Assembly: GCA_017163975.1 (NCBI GenBank)
Contig: JAFFSR010000021.1
Location: 1,664,501-1,728,500, forward strand
Direction of reading: 5' to 3'
Length of the DNA: 64,000 bases
Origin: Anastatus disparis
Lineage: Eukaryota; Arthropoda; Insecta; Hymenoptera; Eupelmidae
The notes beneath the pieces are model-generated. The model was not told where the DNA came from, ran no database searches, and saw only the letters and a program-made list of their open reading frames with translations. The position numbers and the translations under genes are program-made. This document shows, one piece after another, positions 34,195 to 46,389 of this stretch; position 1 is the first letter of the stretch; each line of letters starts with the position of its first letter.

Positions 34195-35555
34195 AAGGTA
34201 GATTTGAATAACCTAGAGAATGTTTACCTCGAGACTTAGAAACAGCACTATAACTTATATAAGTGAGCTAGAATGAATCCACAGAGTATTATCTTATTAT
34301 TCAGAAGATTACAGTGAACCATGGCATAAGCTCTTCTTCGACTCGGGCCGTAAACTTCTCGTTTTGTAAATAAAGCCTTTTCATACCCGTTACGAAATGT
34401 ACTATTTTGACGGTGAAAAAGTCAATAAGATTAAAAATCTTTTTTTTATTGATTACTTCACAAAATTAAAAATAAACTTATTTAATAACAAACCATAACA
34501 AATACTATTCAAGTAAGGTAATTTAATCAATGAAAAAAATAAAAAATATATTTCATGGATTGTTCTAAATGAATAAAAATATAGTAAATTAATATATTTA
34601 TATCTATCTATACTTTATTTGATAAATTAATATATTTAATAAATAGCTCTTTTTTCAAATAACTTAATGAATAATTCAGACTGATTAATATAATTTAATA
34701 GGACTAAAATAATTAAATAAATATAAATCATTTTTATAGTTCATCTTAAGATTAGATATAGAGAAAAATTTTGAAAAAATCAGAAGAGACTTTGATCTGC
34801 TTTTTGGGTATTTCCATAAGGTAGTTAAAGTAAGACTGATGGTCACACTACATTCCCTCCAAAAAAATACAGAAAAATATGTATTACATAATGATGAGAA
34901 GATTACAGATGGTTATTCAAACACGAGAAAAGAAAGGATAATACTTTCGACATGCTAGCAAACTACTTTTCCGTTCCCAATTTTTAGTGAATAACATTAA
35001 AATTTGTTAATAAGTATAAACATATTTTTTACCGTAGAATTCAATGATGCTATCAGATTTATTGTAATTTGCTTAAGTAAGGTGTTGGTGACAAAAAGCT
35101 CTTAAAAACCGTTACAAAAGTGGTGTTTTCGACTTTTAGATATGGCGGACTAGTACAAAAAATCTGAAAAAATTCTACCATTTTAAGATAATTCTTAAAA
35201 AATTTTTTACCAAATATCTCTTCTACCCCTTCAAATGACGAATCTTTACAGCGATTTTACGATTTTAGGAGATTTTTAGGTTAGTTTGTAAAGTAAAAAA
35301 TTTAGGGGAACTTTTATTTATGCGTACTTATGCAAAAAAATATGTCATTTTTTTCAGATTTCGTAATAGTAATTTGGGTGTCAATAAACATTGGTTATTG
35401 AAAAACACGTTTCTTAGAGGTGGTGGGGAAAATCGTGAGGAAGGGCGCTTTTATAATCTCAAAATTTATTATGAGCTATGTGTCAATCATTTCTATAACC
35501 AAATTCAAAATCCCCAAGGGGTGTCATTTTGCCTATCTTAATCTCCCATATTAAG
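34195..35555. other. AT-rich DNA, no gene recognised
   Basis: A 73-codon frame at 35320-35541 (including LLKNTFLRGGGENREEG) has no known motif. The rest has no frame above background. Confidence 0.4.
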
Positions 35556-35683
35556 ACAGCGCTTCACCCCCGTAAATGAAGCTTAAATCGACTAACTTCT
35601 TTTTTACATTTCCAACGCACTGAACCTTTTGAATTTAATTTGTATATCTTTCCGAGTAAAAATATATTATTAAAATTTTTTTC

Positions 35684-36496
35684 CACACGGAGAGAAATGT
35701 ATGATTAAATATTAGCACAAACTTAATGAAAAAATTACTATACTGTATAACATCGGAGAGACAAACTCGATATGTATTAAATTTTAGTATATATATATAG
35801 TAAAATTTCAAAGCATCAAATTTTACTATACTATATATCAAATTTTTCTACACCTTTTAGCAAATTTTACTATACTGCATATTAGATTTTATAAATATCA
35901 TGTATTAAATATTATGGATATGAATTTTTTTTTAAATTCTAAAAATATTATTTTTCGATGCTCGTTGACGTTCTGAGAATTTCGCTTGTGTTTTCAAATT
36001 CAGTTGAGGAAGAATTATTTTGTTTGTGTGTTATTGTTAGAAAGACACTTTTCGCAAATTATGAAACGCTCTTTTCGAAGTTGTATATACTACATTTATC
36101 CTAAATTACACACATTATAACAAGTTAATCGCACTCACACGCTACACCTAACGCATATTCTACCTAACGCGTATTATCACGAACGCGAAAATATTTAAAA
36201 GCCTCTGTTTCAAATTCTCTCATATACCAACCAAGTACTTCTCTTACCGCTCGCAGATTGAAAAAATGAGTCGCCACCTAGTGATTAAGCGCAGCAACAG
36301 CAGTCTCGTTGTGTCATTCTCTGTATTCATAATTTTTACGATACTGAATAGCAATTTTTGTGAGCGCGTATATCATAAACTCGTAGAAGTATAGTAAATT
36401 TTCATAAAAGTATGTTAAATTTCTTGCATATGTCGAGTTTGTCTCCCCATAAGTGAAAAATATAGTAATATTTAATTATATATTTTTCTCAGTGCA
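35684..36496. mobile_element. CACTG/CACGG-ended MITE with CA duplication
   Basis: Element 35686-36494 starts CACGGAGAGAAATGTATGAT. Its right end, reverse-complemented, starts CACTGAGAAAAATATATAAT. Both continue into TAAATATTA. CA flanks both ends. The inverted outer arm near 47490 (TTTTTCAAGTGGGCC, reverse-complement reading) lacks it, giving the empty site. CAC-ends and 2-3 bp duplications suit a CACTA/EnSpm-like origin. Confidence 0.65.
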
Positions 36497-36849
36497 AGTG
36501 TGCCAATAATTATTATAAATAAAAAAACTTATTAAAAAATAATAATTCATGAAATTGATTCTGACCAAGTTTTTCGTAATTATATTTTATTAAAATAAAC
36601 ACTTTTTGTAGAGTTATTTGCGATTTTATAGCGTGAAAATGCCAAAATTCGTAATTTCTGCGATTTTTTTCTCGAAAACTACTAAATGGATTGCAATTTC
36701 ACTGACAGCATTATAATCTTCGAAATTTCAACTGTACACTGAAAAAAAAATTTGATAGAATGAAAGAAAATTTCTTTGTTTCAAAGAAATGGTGTGTTTC
36801 AATAGTGCCAAACACACGATTTCTTTAAAACAAAGAAGTGAATTTTTTA

Positions 36850-37450
36850 AAATTAAAAACATATTTCTTAGATGTAAAAAACGAAATATTTAATTCAAAA
36901 AATCTAAATTTTTAATTAGAAAAAACATTTCTTTAAATCTAAAATAATTTGTTTATAATTCTGTCGGATACAAACAAATTAATGTTGTTTTTAATAAATA
37001 TGTGTTTGTTTGTAAGAAATATTTATTCCTTTAAAAAAAAACATTTATTTAAGAACAAAAATATTTTTTCGAATCTAAGACTCATTTCTTTGAAAATCTG
37101 TCGGAAAGAAACAAATAGTTGTTTCTTTTTAATAAATACTTGTTTGTTTGTAACAAATATTTGTTTACTTACAAAAAACATTTACTTAAAAGAAACATAT
37201 ATTTTTTTTAAACAAGACTCATTTTTTCAAAAATCTGTTGGAAAGAAACAAATAGATGTTTCTTTTTAATAAATACTTGTTTGCTTGTAAGAAATATTTT
37301 TTTCTTTGAATAACTCATTTACTCAAAAGAAATAAATATTTCTTTGTAATTCAAAAATTTTTTTTTCAATTGTTTATAAGAAACACACAAATGTTTGTTT
37401 TTAATAAATATATTTTTGTTTCAAAAAAATATTTCTTTGAAACTATAATA
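36850..37450. repeat. Tandem repeat of about 138 bp (AAACAAATA-rich)
   Basis: The phrase AATCTGTCGGAAAGAAACAA and the following TTTTTAATAAATACTTGTTT recur near 36955, 37092 and 37235. About four diverged units. Confidence 0.75.
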
Positions 37451-37859
37451 AATTTTTCAAAAATTTGTTTGTTTTAAATAATTGATGATTGTGGATTTGT
37501 CATTTTTTTTAACCTGTATTATTTATAATACAAATTATTTTCAGAGTATGAATATATATATATATTCAGAAGAAACTTTATAATTTCATATATATTCGCT
37601 TATTCTTATACAGCATATATTTTTTATTTTAAATACAAATAATACATATAATTAAAGTTATCGCTCGCTAATCTTAACTTATCAATGTTTCCCTATCGAC
37701 GTTTCAAGTATCGCAATCGCTCGCAGTGCGTAACGTTAATAGGTTTGACTTTACAATTTTCTTATATATGAACTGAGGAGGCTTCTCTGCACTTGCGAGT
37801 TTAGAAAAAAAAGGGTTTCCACCAAGCGGACGAAATTTAAAGCTTTATGCCGGAATAAT

Positions 37860-40800
37860 TACATTGAATCAAACAAATAATTTCTTCAACAGACGGGTAT
37901 GATTGTATAAAGCGGAGAATCATTTATTTGAAACCAAGATTTATTTAATTAATTCAAAATATTAGTATCTTTACTATTTTACTAGTATTTAAGTAATTGA
38001 ATGCTTAATTATATTACCATATTCTTTAAAATTAAAAAAAAAAAACATTTTTTTGTATCTCTCAATGTTTTGTTTTGAAACAATACTGTTTTAAAATTCT
38101 TCTTACAAATTTCTTTGTATCAAACAAATAATTTCTTGTACAGGCAAGTATGACTGTATAAAACAAATAATTATTTATTCAAAACAAAGATTCATTTGAT
38201 CTATTCAGAGAATTCGTATGTTTACTCTTCTAGTACTGAATCAGAGGATCGAAAGCTTAATTATATAACCAAATTCTTTGAAACTACAAAACCATTTTTT
38301 TAAATATGTCAATCAATATTTGGTTTCAAAAAAATACTGTTTTCAAATTTCCCATAATGATTTCTTTAAAAATCAAACAAATAATTTCTTCAACGGTCAA
38401 GTGTAGTTGTATGAAACAAATAATTATTAACTTAAAACAAAGATTTATTTTATGAATTCAACAAATTCGTATGTCTACTCTCTAATTTCTAAATCAAAGA
38501 ATCAAATGCTTGATTATATTATCACATTCATTAAAACAAAAAAAAACATTTTTTTTAATCTGTCAAACAATATTTCGCTTTAAAAAAATACTGTTTTCAA
38601 ATTCTTCTTAATGATTTCTTTGAATCAAACAAATAATTTCTTTAACGGTAAAATATCGTTTTCTAAAACAAATAATTATTTGTTTAAAACAAAGGTTCAT
38701 TTGATTGATTCAAAGAATTCGTATGTTTACTCTCTTACTACTGAATTAAAAAATCGAATGCTTGATTATATAACAAAATTTTTTAAAACAAAAAAATCAT
38801 TGTTTTGATACTGTCAATCAATATTTTGTTTTTAAAAATACTTTTTTTAAATTCTCTTTAATAATTTCTCTAAATGAAACAAATAATTGTTTTAACGGTC
38901 AAGTATAGTTGTATAAAACCATTAATTATTTATTTAAAACAAAGGTTCATTTGATTAATTTAAAGAATCCGTACGTTTACTTTCTTTCTACTGAATCAAA
39001 GAATCGAATGCTTGATTATATAATTAAATTCTTTAAGGGGAATCAGCATACCGACATAGAGTTCTACCTTATCTACATTTCAATTATGCATTTTAATAAA
39101 TATTTAACTATTAATGACTGAAATTGATAGAAGAGGCACATTCTTAACATTCTAAAGAATTGATTGCAATGTTAAACGACAGTATAAAAGTAAAAATGAA
39201 GACGAAAACTGCTTAATACGATTAACTTTCCAATGTAGTTATGAATAATCGTATTTTGCAGTTTTCGTCTTCATTTTCACTTTTATACTGTCTCTTAACA
39301 TTGCAATTAATTCTTTAGAATGTTAAGAATGTGCCTCTTCTATGAATTTCAGTCGTAAATAGTTAAATTTGTATTAAAATGCAAAATTCAAATGTAGATA
39401 AGGTAGAATTCTATGCCGGTATGCGGATACCCCTTAAAACCAAAAAACCATTATTTTTAATTTGTCAAACAATATTTTGTTTAAAACCAATACTTTTTTT
39501 AAATTCCTCTTGATAATTTCTTTGAATCAAACAAATAATTTTACTAACGGTCAAATAAAGTTGTGAAAACAAATAATTATTTGTTTGAAACAAAAGTTCA
39601 TTTGATTGATTTAAAGAATTTGTATGTTTACTATCTTACTACTGAATTAAAAAATCGAATGCTTGATTATACAACTAAATTTTTTAAAACAAAAAAATCA
39701 TTGTTTTGATACTGTCAATCAATATTTTGTTTTTAAAAATACTTTTTTTAAATTCCTCTTGATAATTTCTTTGAATCAAACAAATAATTTTATTAACGGT
39801 CAAATAAAGTTGTAAAAACAAATAATTATTTGTTTGAAACAAAAGTTCATTTTATTGATTTAAAGAATTTGTATGTTTACTATCTTACTTCTGAATTAAA
39901 AAATCGAATGCTTGATTATATAACTAAATTTTTTAAAACAAAAAAATAATTGTTTTGATACTGTCAATCAATATTTTGTTTTGAAAAATACTTTTTTTAA
40001 ATTCCTCTTGATAATTTCTTTGAATCAAACAAATAATTTTATTAACTGTCAAATAAAGTTGTAAAAACAAATAATTATTTGTTTGAAACAAAAGTTCATT
40101 TTATTGATTTAAAGAATTTGTATGTTTACTATCTTACTACTGAATTAAAAAATCGAATGCTTGATTATATAACTAAATTTTTTAAAACAAAAAAATCATT
40201 GTTTTGATACTGTCGATCAATATTTTGTTTTTAAAAATACTTTTTTTAAATTCCTCTTGATAATTTCTTTGAATCAAACAAATAATTTTATTAACGGTCA
40301 AATAAAGTTGTAAAAACAAATAATTATTTGTTTGAAACAAAAGTTCATTTTATTGATTTAAAGAATTTGTATGTTTACTATCTTACTTCTGAATTAAAAA
40401 ATCGAATGCTTGATTATATAACTAAATTTTTTAAAACAAAAAAATAATTGTTTTGATACTGTCAATCAATATTTTGTTTTGAAAAATACTTTTTTTAAAT
40501 TCCTCTTGATAATTTCTTTGAATCAAACAAATAATTTTATTAACTGTCAAATAAAGTTGTAAAAACAAATAATTATTTGTTTGAAACCAAAGTTCATTTT
40601 ATTGATTTAAAGAATTTGTATGTTTACTATCTTACTACTGAATTAAAAAATCGAATGCTTGATTATATAACTAAATTTTTTAAAACAAAATAATCATTGT
40701 TTTGATACTGTCAATCAATATTTTGTTTTTAAAAATACTTTTTTTAAATTCCTCTTGATAATTTCTTTGAATCAAACAAATAATTTTAATAACGGTCAAG

Positions 40801-41575
40801 TATAGTTGTATAAAACAATTAATTATTTATTTAAAACAAAGATTCATTTGATTAATTTAAAGAATCCGTATGTTGACTTTCTTTCTACTGAATCAAAGAA
40901 TCGAATGCTTGATTATATAACCGAATTTTATAAAACAAAACAATCAATTTTTTAGATACTGTCAATTAAATTTGCGTTTTGAAAATATACTGTTTTGAAA
41001 TTATCAATAATGATTTCTTTAAATTAAACAAACTGTTTCTTTTACAGTCAAGTATGATTGATTAAAACAAATAATTATTTTTTTAAAAGAAAGCTTCATT
41101 TTATAAATTCAAAGAATCTGTATGTTTAATTTCCTACTCATAAAAAAAAATTAAATGCTTGATTATATTACCAATTTCTTGAAAACAAAAAAAACCATAT
41201 TTTTAAATCTGTAAATCAATGTTTTGTTTTGAAGAAATACTGTTTTCCAATTCTCCTTAATAATTTCTTTGACTCAAACAAATAATTTCTTTCACGGGCA
41301 ATTATAGTTTTATAAAACAAATAATTATTTATTTGAAACAAAGATTCTTTCGATCGAATCAAAGAATTCGTATGATTACTTTCTTACTTCTAAATCAAAA
41401 AATCGAATGCTTGATTATATTACCAAATTCTTTAAAACAAAAAAACCATTTTTTTATATCTGTAAATCAATGTTTTGTTTTGAAAAAATACTGTTTTCAT
41501 ATTCTCCTTAATTATTTCTTGGAATCAATCAAACGATTTCTTTTACAGTCAAATATGATTGCATAAAACAAATAA
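37860..41575. repeat. Satellite array, about 248-bp monomer with dimer higher-order pattern
   Basis: CAAACAAATAATTT starts recur at about 37866, 38122, 38370, 38622, 38877, then (after a MITE) 39527, 39775, 40025, 40273, 40522, 40771, and diverged at 41025, 41274 and 41520. In 39460-40950 adjacent monomers alternate between CTTACTACTG with AAATCATTG and CTTACTTCTG with AAATAATTG, so the unit of recent amplification is a dimer of about 497 bp. Three monomers also lie inverted at 46660-47259. Confidence 0.92.
39033..39437. mobile_element. TTAA-flanked foldback MITE (GGGGAATC family), inside a satellite monomer
   Basis: Element 39037-39433 (397 bp): left GGGGAATCAGCATACCG, right inverse GGGGTATCCGCATACCG, TTAA on both sides. 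The arms are complementary over most of their length (GTTTTCGTCTTCATTTT, CTAAAGAATTAATTGCAATG). The interrupted satellite phrase TTCTTTAAAACCAAAAAACC is restored when the element and one TTAA are removed. Confidence 0.93.
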
Positions 41576-41829
41576 CACAGGCCCACAAAATGAAAAACAA
41601 TGTCTGAACTTTTGACCGGACATACATATTCCCATGTATTTTTCGACGCTGAATCCGAATCTGTAATAAAAATATAGGGTTTTCCTACCTTTTCTCTGAG
41701 TTTTATTGAAAAAACCTCATTTTTTACGGTTTTTTTGCGGTTTTTCAAGTCTAGAAAAAACAAATCATGAGATACGGTTAATTGGACTTCAAAATCGAAT
41801 TCTACGGGAAAAAATACACGGGAAACCAT
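41512..41829 (-). other. Distal conserved open frame of the transposase unit, left copy
   Basis: An ATG at 41829 gives MVSRVFFPVEFDFEVQLTV, then FFLDLKNRKKTVKNEVF and FITDSDSASKNTWEYVCP. The start of the frame lies in the inner arm and its end runs into satellite. The same sequence is at 46390-46708 on the other strand. Both copies keep the frame open, but this could reflect near-identity of the arms rather than selection. No family recognised. Confidence 0.35.
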
Positions 41830-42158
41830 ACCTTCAAATTTTTTTAACGCGATTCTAGTCCTCTGTATGGGGCTGAAAAGATGAGGAAATCGGTAAAAGT
41901 CGAAATTTTGCCTAAAATGGATTTAAACAATATTAAAATTTGATCATGCGTCTTTTGAAGAGTCGATAAACATTGGAAATACTATCCTGGGGGTTTTTCA
42001 GATTGCTGATCATGAATTTGAAGTCAGATTGTGTAAAAACTACTTCTAGAGGGCGGCGACAAGAACTGTATATGGTAAATTTATCGATTTTTTAAAAATT
42101 TTACGTCTGAAATACTAATTTTAGAGTCTTTCACAGCATTGACTGTAAATTCAAGATA

Positions 42159-43641
42159 TTAACTTAGCCTATTGTGTACGTTAAACTTAACATTTTGTCT
42201 ATGTTTGTCTCTCTCTCTCTCTCTCTCTCTCTTCCGATGTTTTTTTTTAATTGGCTTACGCTTACGTACACGTTTCTCTTCGAATGACCGATTTAGTGGA
42301 TTTCTGACACGTTTTTGTCCTTTTTTCGCAGCTGTTTCTCTTTTTATCATCCAGCAGTAATCTGCTAACATGTTGATACCCCAGTTTCCTTGAAATCTAC
42401 GTTCAAACTCCTTTAAATCTTGGTGAAATCGTTCACCATGCTCTTCACTAAAGTCTCCGTTATTTTCAGGAAACTGATCAACGTGTGAATCAAGAAAATG
42501 AAGTTTTAAGTTCATTAGACAACCCAATTTTTCAAAATTACGTACCATTCTTTTCACAATAGCGTTATAATTCGTGGCTTTGGCATTACCCAAAAATTTC
42601 GTCGATACCTCTTTAAAACTTAACCATGCTGCCTTTTCAACATCAGTCATGCTTTGTTCAAAGTTTTCGTCTCTAAATAAAGTTCGGATTTCAGGACCAT
42701 CAAAAATACCTTCATTTAATTTAGCATCAGATTTATGGGGAAATACTTTGCTTATATATTGGAAGCATTGACCGTCCTTGTCCAAAGCTTTAACTAATTG
42801 CTTTATCAATCCAAGCTTTATATGCAGAGGCGGTATCAAAATTTTCGAAGGATTAACGAGTGGATCTTTTATAACATTCTGTTTTCCAGGTTCAAACGAT
42901 TCTCTTGATGGCCAAATTTTCTTTTTATAGTGTTTTTCTCTATCTCTGCTATCAAACATGCATAAATAACATGGGTACTTCGTAAATCCAGATTGTTGTC
43001 CAAGTATCATAGATAAAATCTTTAAATCGCCACATATTTGCCATTTATGTTCTCTATATTTTATTTTCGTTAAAAGTAGTTCAAGATTGGAATACTCTTC
43101 TTTAAGTACTGTTGAATGTGCTAATGGTATAGGAGCATATTTATTTGTGATATTGAGGAGTACTGCTTTAAGGCTGCGCTTTGATGAATCAATGAATAGT
43201 CGCCAATTTTCAGGTTTGTATATGTTGGGTTTCAATTCATCAATAAGACCTTTCACGTCCGTGCAATAAACCATATTAGAATCATTCTTGAAATAATTTC
43301 TAAAGCGCTCTTCTCGATTACGATATGCACATACTTTAGTACCCTTTGTCAACATATTTTGTCTCTTAAACTCTGAAGCCATAAACTCTGATTGTTCCTT
43401 AGATAAACCACTCTTTCTAAATAAATCGTTCAGACTTTTTTTGATCAAACTTTTCAACAGTTCGTTCTTCACCCTTAGGAATATACTCTTCATCACTATC
43501 CAGAGAATGTTCTTCAGGTGAACTTAGATCTTCTTCATTTGGTGTGTTTGTGTCAGAGACAATTTGATCTGTCAATTTTTTATTTATAATTATTCTGTTG
43601 TAAAACTGGGTACTGTTGTTTAGAAATGAATTCGGTTTCAT
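42159..43641 (-). pseudogene. DDE-type transposase-like gene, left inverted copy
   Basis: The main frame (43496-42159, 445 codons) contains the same core as the right copy: WRLFIDSSKRSLK, ICGDLKILSMILGQ, YPCYLCMFDSR, PPLHIKLGLIKQ, LHFLDSHVDQFP and FSEEHGERFHQD. It ends in a basic tail (KRVRKRKPIKKKHRK) followed by Arg-Glu repeats made by an in-frame GA microsatellite (42208-42232). The preceding piece, 43641-43417 (MKPNSFLNNSTQF..., SPEEHSLDSDEEYIPKGEE), is joined to the core only by a shift at a 7-T run (43436-43442; the right copy has 6). Compared with the right copy it lacks the N-terminal zinc domain, since homology stops at 43541. Role: probably cut-and-paste transposition; inactive as read. 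Confidence 0.7.
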
Positions 43642-43736
43642 TTTAAAGCTCCGTTCAGTTAATCACTGTTGTACACTGTCATTGATCTTAAAGCATTGTT
43701 TATAAACGAATGGGACTTATGATCTTTTTCCAAAGC

Positions 43737-43738
<2 letters not shown>

Positions 43739-43790
<52 letters not shown>
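43739..43790. repeat. (TA)n microsatellite
   Basis: About 25 TA dinucleotides in the spacer between the two transposase copies. Confidence 0.97.
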
Positions 43791-43792
<2 letters not shown>

Positions 43793-43794
43793 TA

Positions 43795-44115
43795 CTCTAT
43801 AAGGGTACCTAAAAAAAACCTGCTGCTGCGAAGTATTGGTCACGATGACAACTGCCCTGAAAATGGGATGTGTAGAATGATTCGGTGTACTCAATACTTT
43901 GCAGTAACGAACCCAGCGAAGGCGCGCTGTCCTGCAGGGGAGCACTAGGATGTGAGAATGATGCCGTAGTGTGCCCGACGACGAGTTGACATTGTCCTCG
44001 TCAAAGTCGGAAAGCTCTCATACTTAGGCCTGGGGAGGTATGAGAGTTATCACCCCTAGGACGGCGGACTCACCTGCGATCGGAACAGGATTCCTAGTGT
44101 GTGGGGTTTAATTCA
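43795..44115. other. GC-richer spacer segment, probable repeat fragment
   Basis: Markedly richer in G and C than its surroundings, with a hairpin (CTCTCATACTTAGGCCTGGG against AGGTATGAGAG). A minus-strand frame (TPNHSTHPIFRAVVIVTNTS) looks like a translated repeat tail. It lies just upstream of the right-copy ATG, so promoter content is possible but not shown. Confidence 0.35.
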
Positions 44116-44120
44116 ACAAT

Positions 44121-45981
44121 ATGGCTAATTCAAATTTTCAACCTTTTTTAAACTGCGCTGGTACATCCAATAACAGTTTTAACCATACGTGTAATGGATC
44201 TCAAGATAATTTCTGTTATGTATGTTCAGAATATATTGGACAACGAAACGAAAGAAAAATCACAGATAATATTAATTTTATCTATCAAAAATGTTTTGAT
44301 ATTGAGATTTCTCAACAGGATAAAATTTGGGTTCCTCATTATATATGTGCTTCATGTTATGCCATGATGAATCGATACAACACCAGTCAGGCTAGGTCCA
44401 AATTAAAATTTACTATACCTACAAAGTGGAAGGAACCAAAAGATGAAAACGATTGCTATTTTTGTTTAACAAAGATACAAGGTTTAGACAAGATACAGAA
44501 AAAAGGAATAGTATATCCTAATACTTCTTGTATAGAATTTCCATCCAAGAATTTTATAGATATTTTTGAAAATAAAGATTCGAGAGATAGTTTTACAACA
44601 GGCTTAGGGAATCTAAATGTAGATGAAACTCGACAGATGAAACAACTAAAAATCTGATTGCCGCAGACGGAAGCTCATCAAATGAAGAAGATCTAAGTTC
44701 ACCTGAAGAACATTCTCTAGATAGTGATGAAGAGTATATTCCTAAGGGTGAAGAACGAACTGTTGAAAAGTTTGATCAAAAAAGTCTGAACGATTTATTT
44801 AGAAAGAGTGGTTTATCTAAGGAACAATCAGAGTTTATGGCTTCAGAGTTTAAGAGACAAAATATGTTGACAAAGGGTACTAAAGTATGTGCATATCGTA
44901 ATCGAGAAGAGCGCTTTAGAAATTATTTCAAGCATGATTCTAATATGGTTTATTGCACGGACGTGAAAGGTCTTATTGATGAATTGAAACCCAACATATA
45001 CAAACCTGAAAATTGGCGACTATTCATTGATTCATCAAAGCGCAGCCTTAAAGCAGTACTCCTCAATATCACAAATAAATATGCTCCTATACCATTAGCA
45101 CATTCAACAGTACTTAAAGAAGAGTATTCCAATCTTGAACTACTTTTAACGAAAATAAAATATAGAGAACATAAATGGCAAATATGTGGCGATTTAAAGA
45201 TTTTATCTATGATACTTGGACAACAATCTGGATTTACGAAGTACCCATGTTATTTATGCATGTTTGATAGCAGAGATAGAGAAAAACACTATAAAAAGAA
45301 AATTTGGCCATCAAGAGAATTGTTTGAACCTGGAAAACAGAATGTTATAAAAGATCCACTCGTTAATCCTTCGAAAATTTTGATACCGCCTCTGCATATA
45401 AAGCTTGGATTGATAAAGCAATTAGTTAAAGCTTTGGACAAGGACGGTCAATGCTTCCAATATATAAGCAAAGTATTTCCCCATAAATCTGATGCTAAAT
45501 TAAATGAAGGTATTTTTGATGGTCCTGAAATCCGAACTTTATTTAGAGACGAAAACTTTGAACAAAGCATGACTGATGTTGAAAAGGCAGCATGGTTAAG
45601 TTTTAAAGAGGTATCGACGAAATTTTTGGGTAATGCCAAAGACACGAATTATAAAGCTATTGTGAAAAGAATGGTACGTAATTTTGAAAAATTGGGTTGT
45701 CTAATGAACTTAAAACTTCATTTTCTTGATTCACACGTTGATCAGTTTCCTGAAAATAACGGAGACTTTAGTGAAGAGCATGGTGAACGATTTCACCAAG
45801 ATTTAAAGGAGTTTGAACGTAGATTTCAAGGAAACTGGGGTATCAACATGTTAGCAGATTACTGCTGGATGATAAAAAGAGAAACAGCTGCGAAAAAGGA
45901 CAAAAACGTGTCAGAAATCCACTACATCGGTCATTCGAAGAGAAACGTGTACGTAAGCGTAAGCCAATTAAAAAAAACATC

Positions 45982-46015
<34 letters not shown>

Positions 46016-46057
46016 AACATAGACAAAATGTTAAGTTTAACGTACACAATAGGCTAA
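44121..46057 (+). pseudogene. DDE-type transposase-like gene, right copy, with N-terminal zinc domain
   Basis: 44121-44657 encodes an N-terminal cysteine domain: FCYVCSEYIGQRNERK, WVPHYICASCYAMM, CYFCLTKIQG. A one-base loss near 44626 shifts it out of frame with the core, which then runs open to 46057. Numbered from the internal Met at 44837: Asp65 (FIDSS), Asp119 (GDLK), Cys138/Cys141 (CYLC), His187 (PPLHIK), His295/His300 (HFLDSH), and Glu313/314/317 (SEEHGE). The order Asp, Asp, CxxC, HxxxxH, Glu is that of RAG1/Transib-type and related DDE transposases. A second one-base loss (5 A at 45893-45897 versus 6 in the left copy) replaces the basic tail. The gene resembles a very common uncharacterised arthropod protein family; calling it a transposase is inference from the motif series and the repeat context. 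Confidence 0.7.
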
Positions 46058-46389
46058 GTTAATATCTTGAATTTACAGTCAATGCTGTGAAAGACTCTAA
46101 AATTAGTATTTCAGACGTAAAATTTTTAAAAAATCGATAAATTTACCATATACAGTTCTTGTCGCCGCCCTCTAGAAGTAGTTTTTACACAATCTGACTT
46201 CAAATTCATGATCAGCAATCTGAAAAACCCCCAGGATAGTATTTCCAATGTTTATCGACTCTTCAAAAGACGCATGATTAAATTTTAATATTGTTTAAAT
46301 CCATTTTAGGCAAAATTTCGACTTTTACCGATTTCCTCATCTTTTCAGCCCCATACAGAGGACTAGAATCGCGTTAAAAAAATTTGAAG

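Noticed and set aside
36949..39121. Short frames in AAACAAATA-rich DNA (for example 36949-37269, 38611-38808)
   Set aside because: They repeat with the satellite period and have low complexity.
42172..43269. Plus-strand frames 42172-42360, 42574-42771 and 43087-43269 and their mirror frames at 44950-45132, 45448-45645 and 45843-46049
   Set aside because: Antisense shadows of the two transposase copies.
44121..44657. An independent small zinc-finger gene
   Set aside because: A single-base shift near 44626 joins it to the transposase core with a sensible acidic linker, so it is better read as the N-terminus of that protein.
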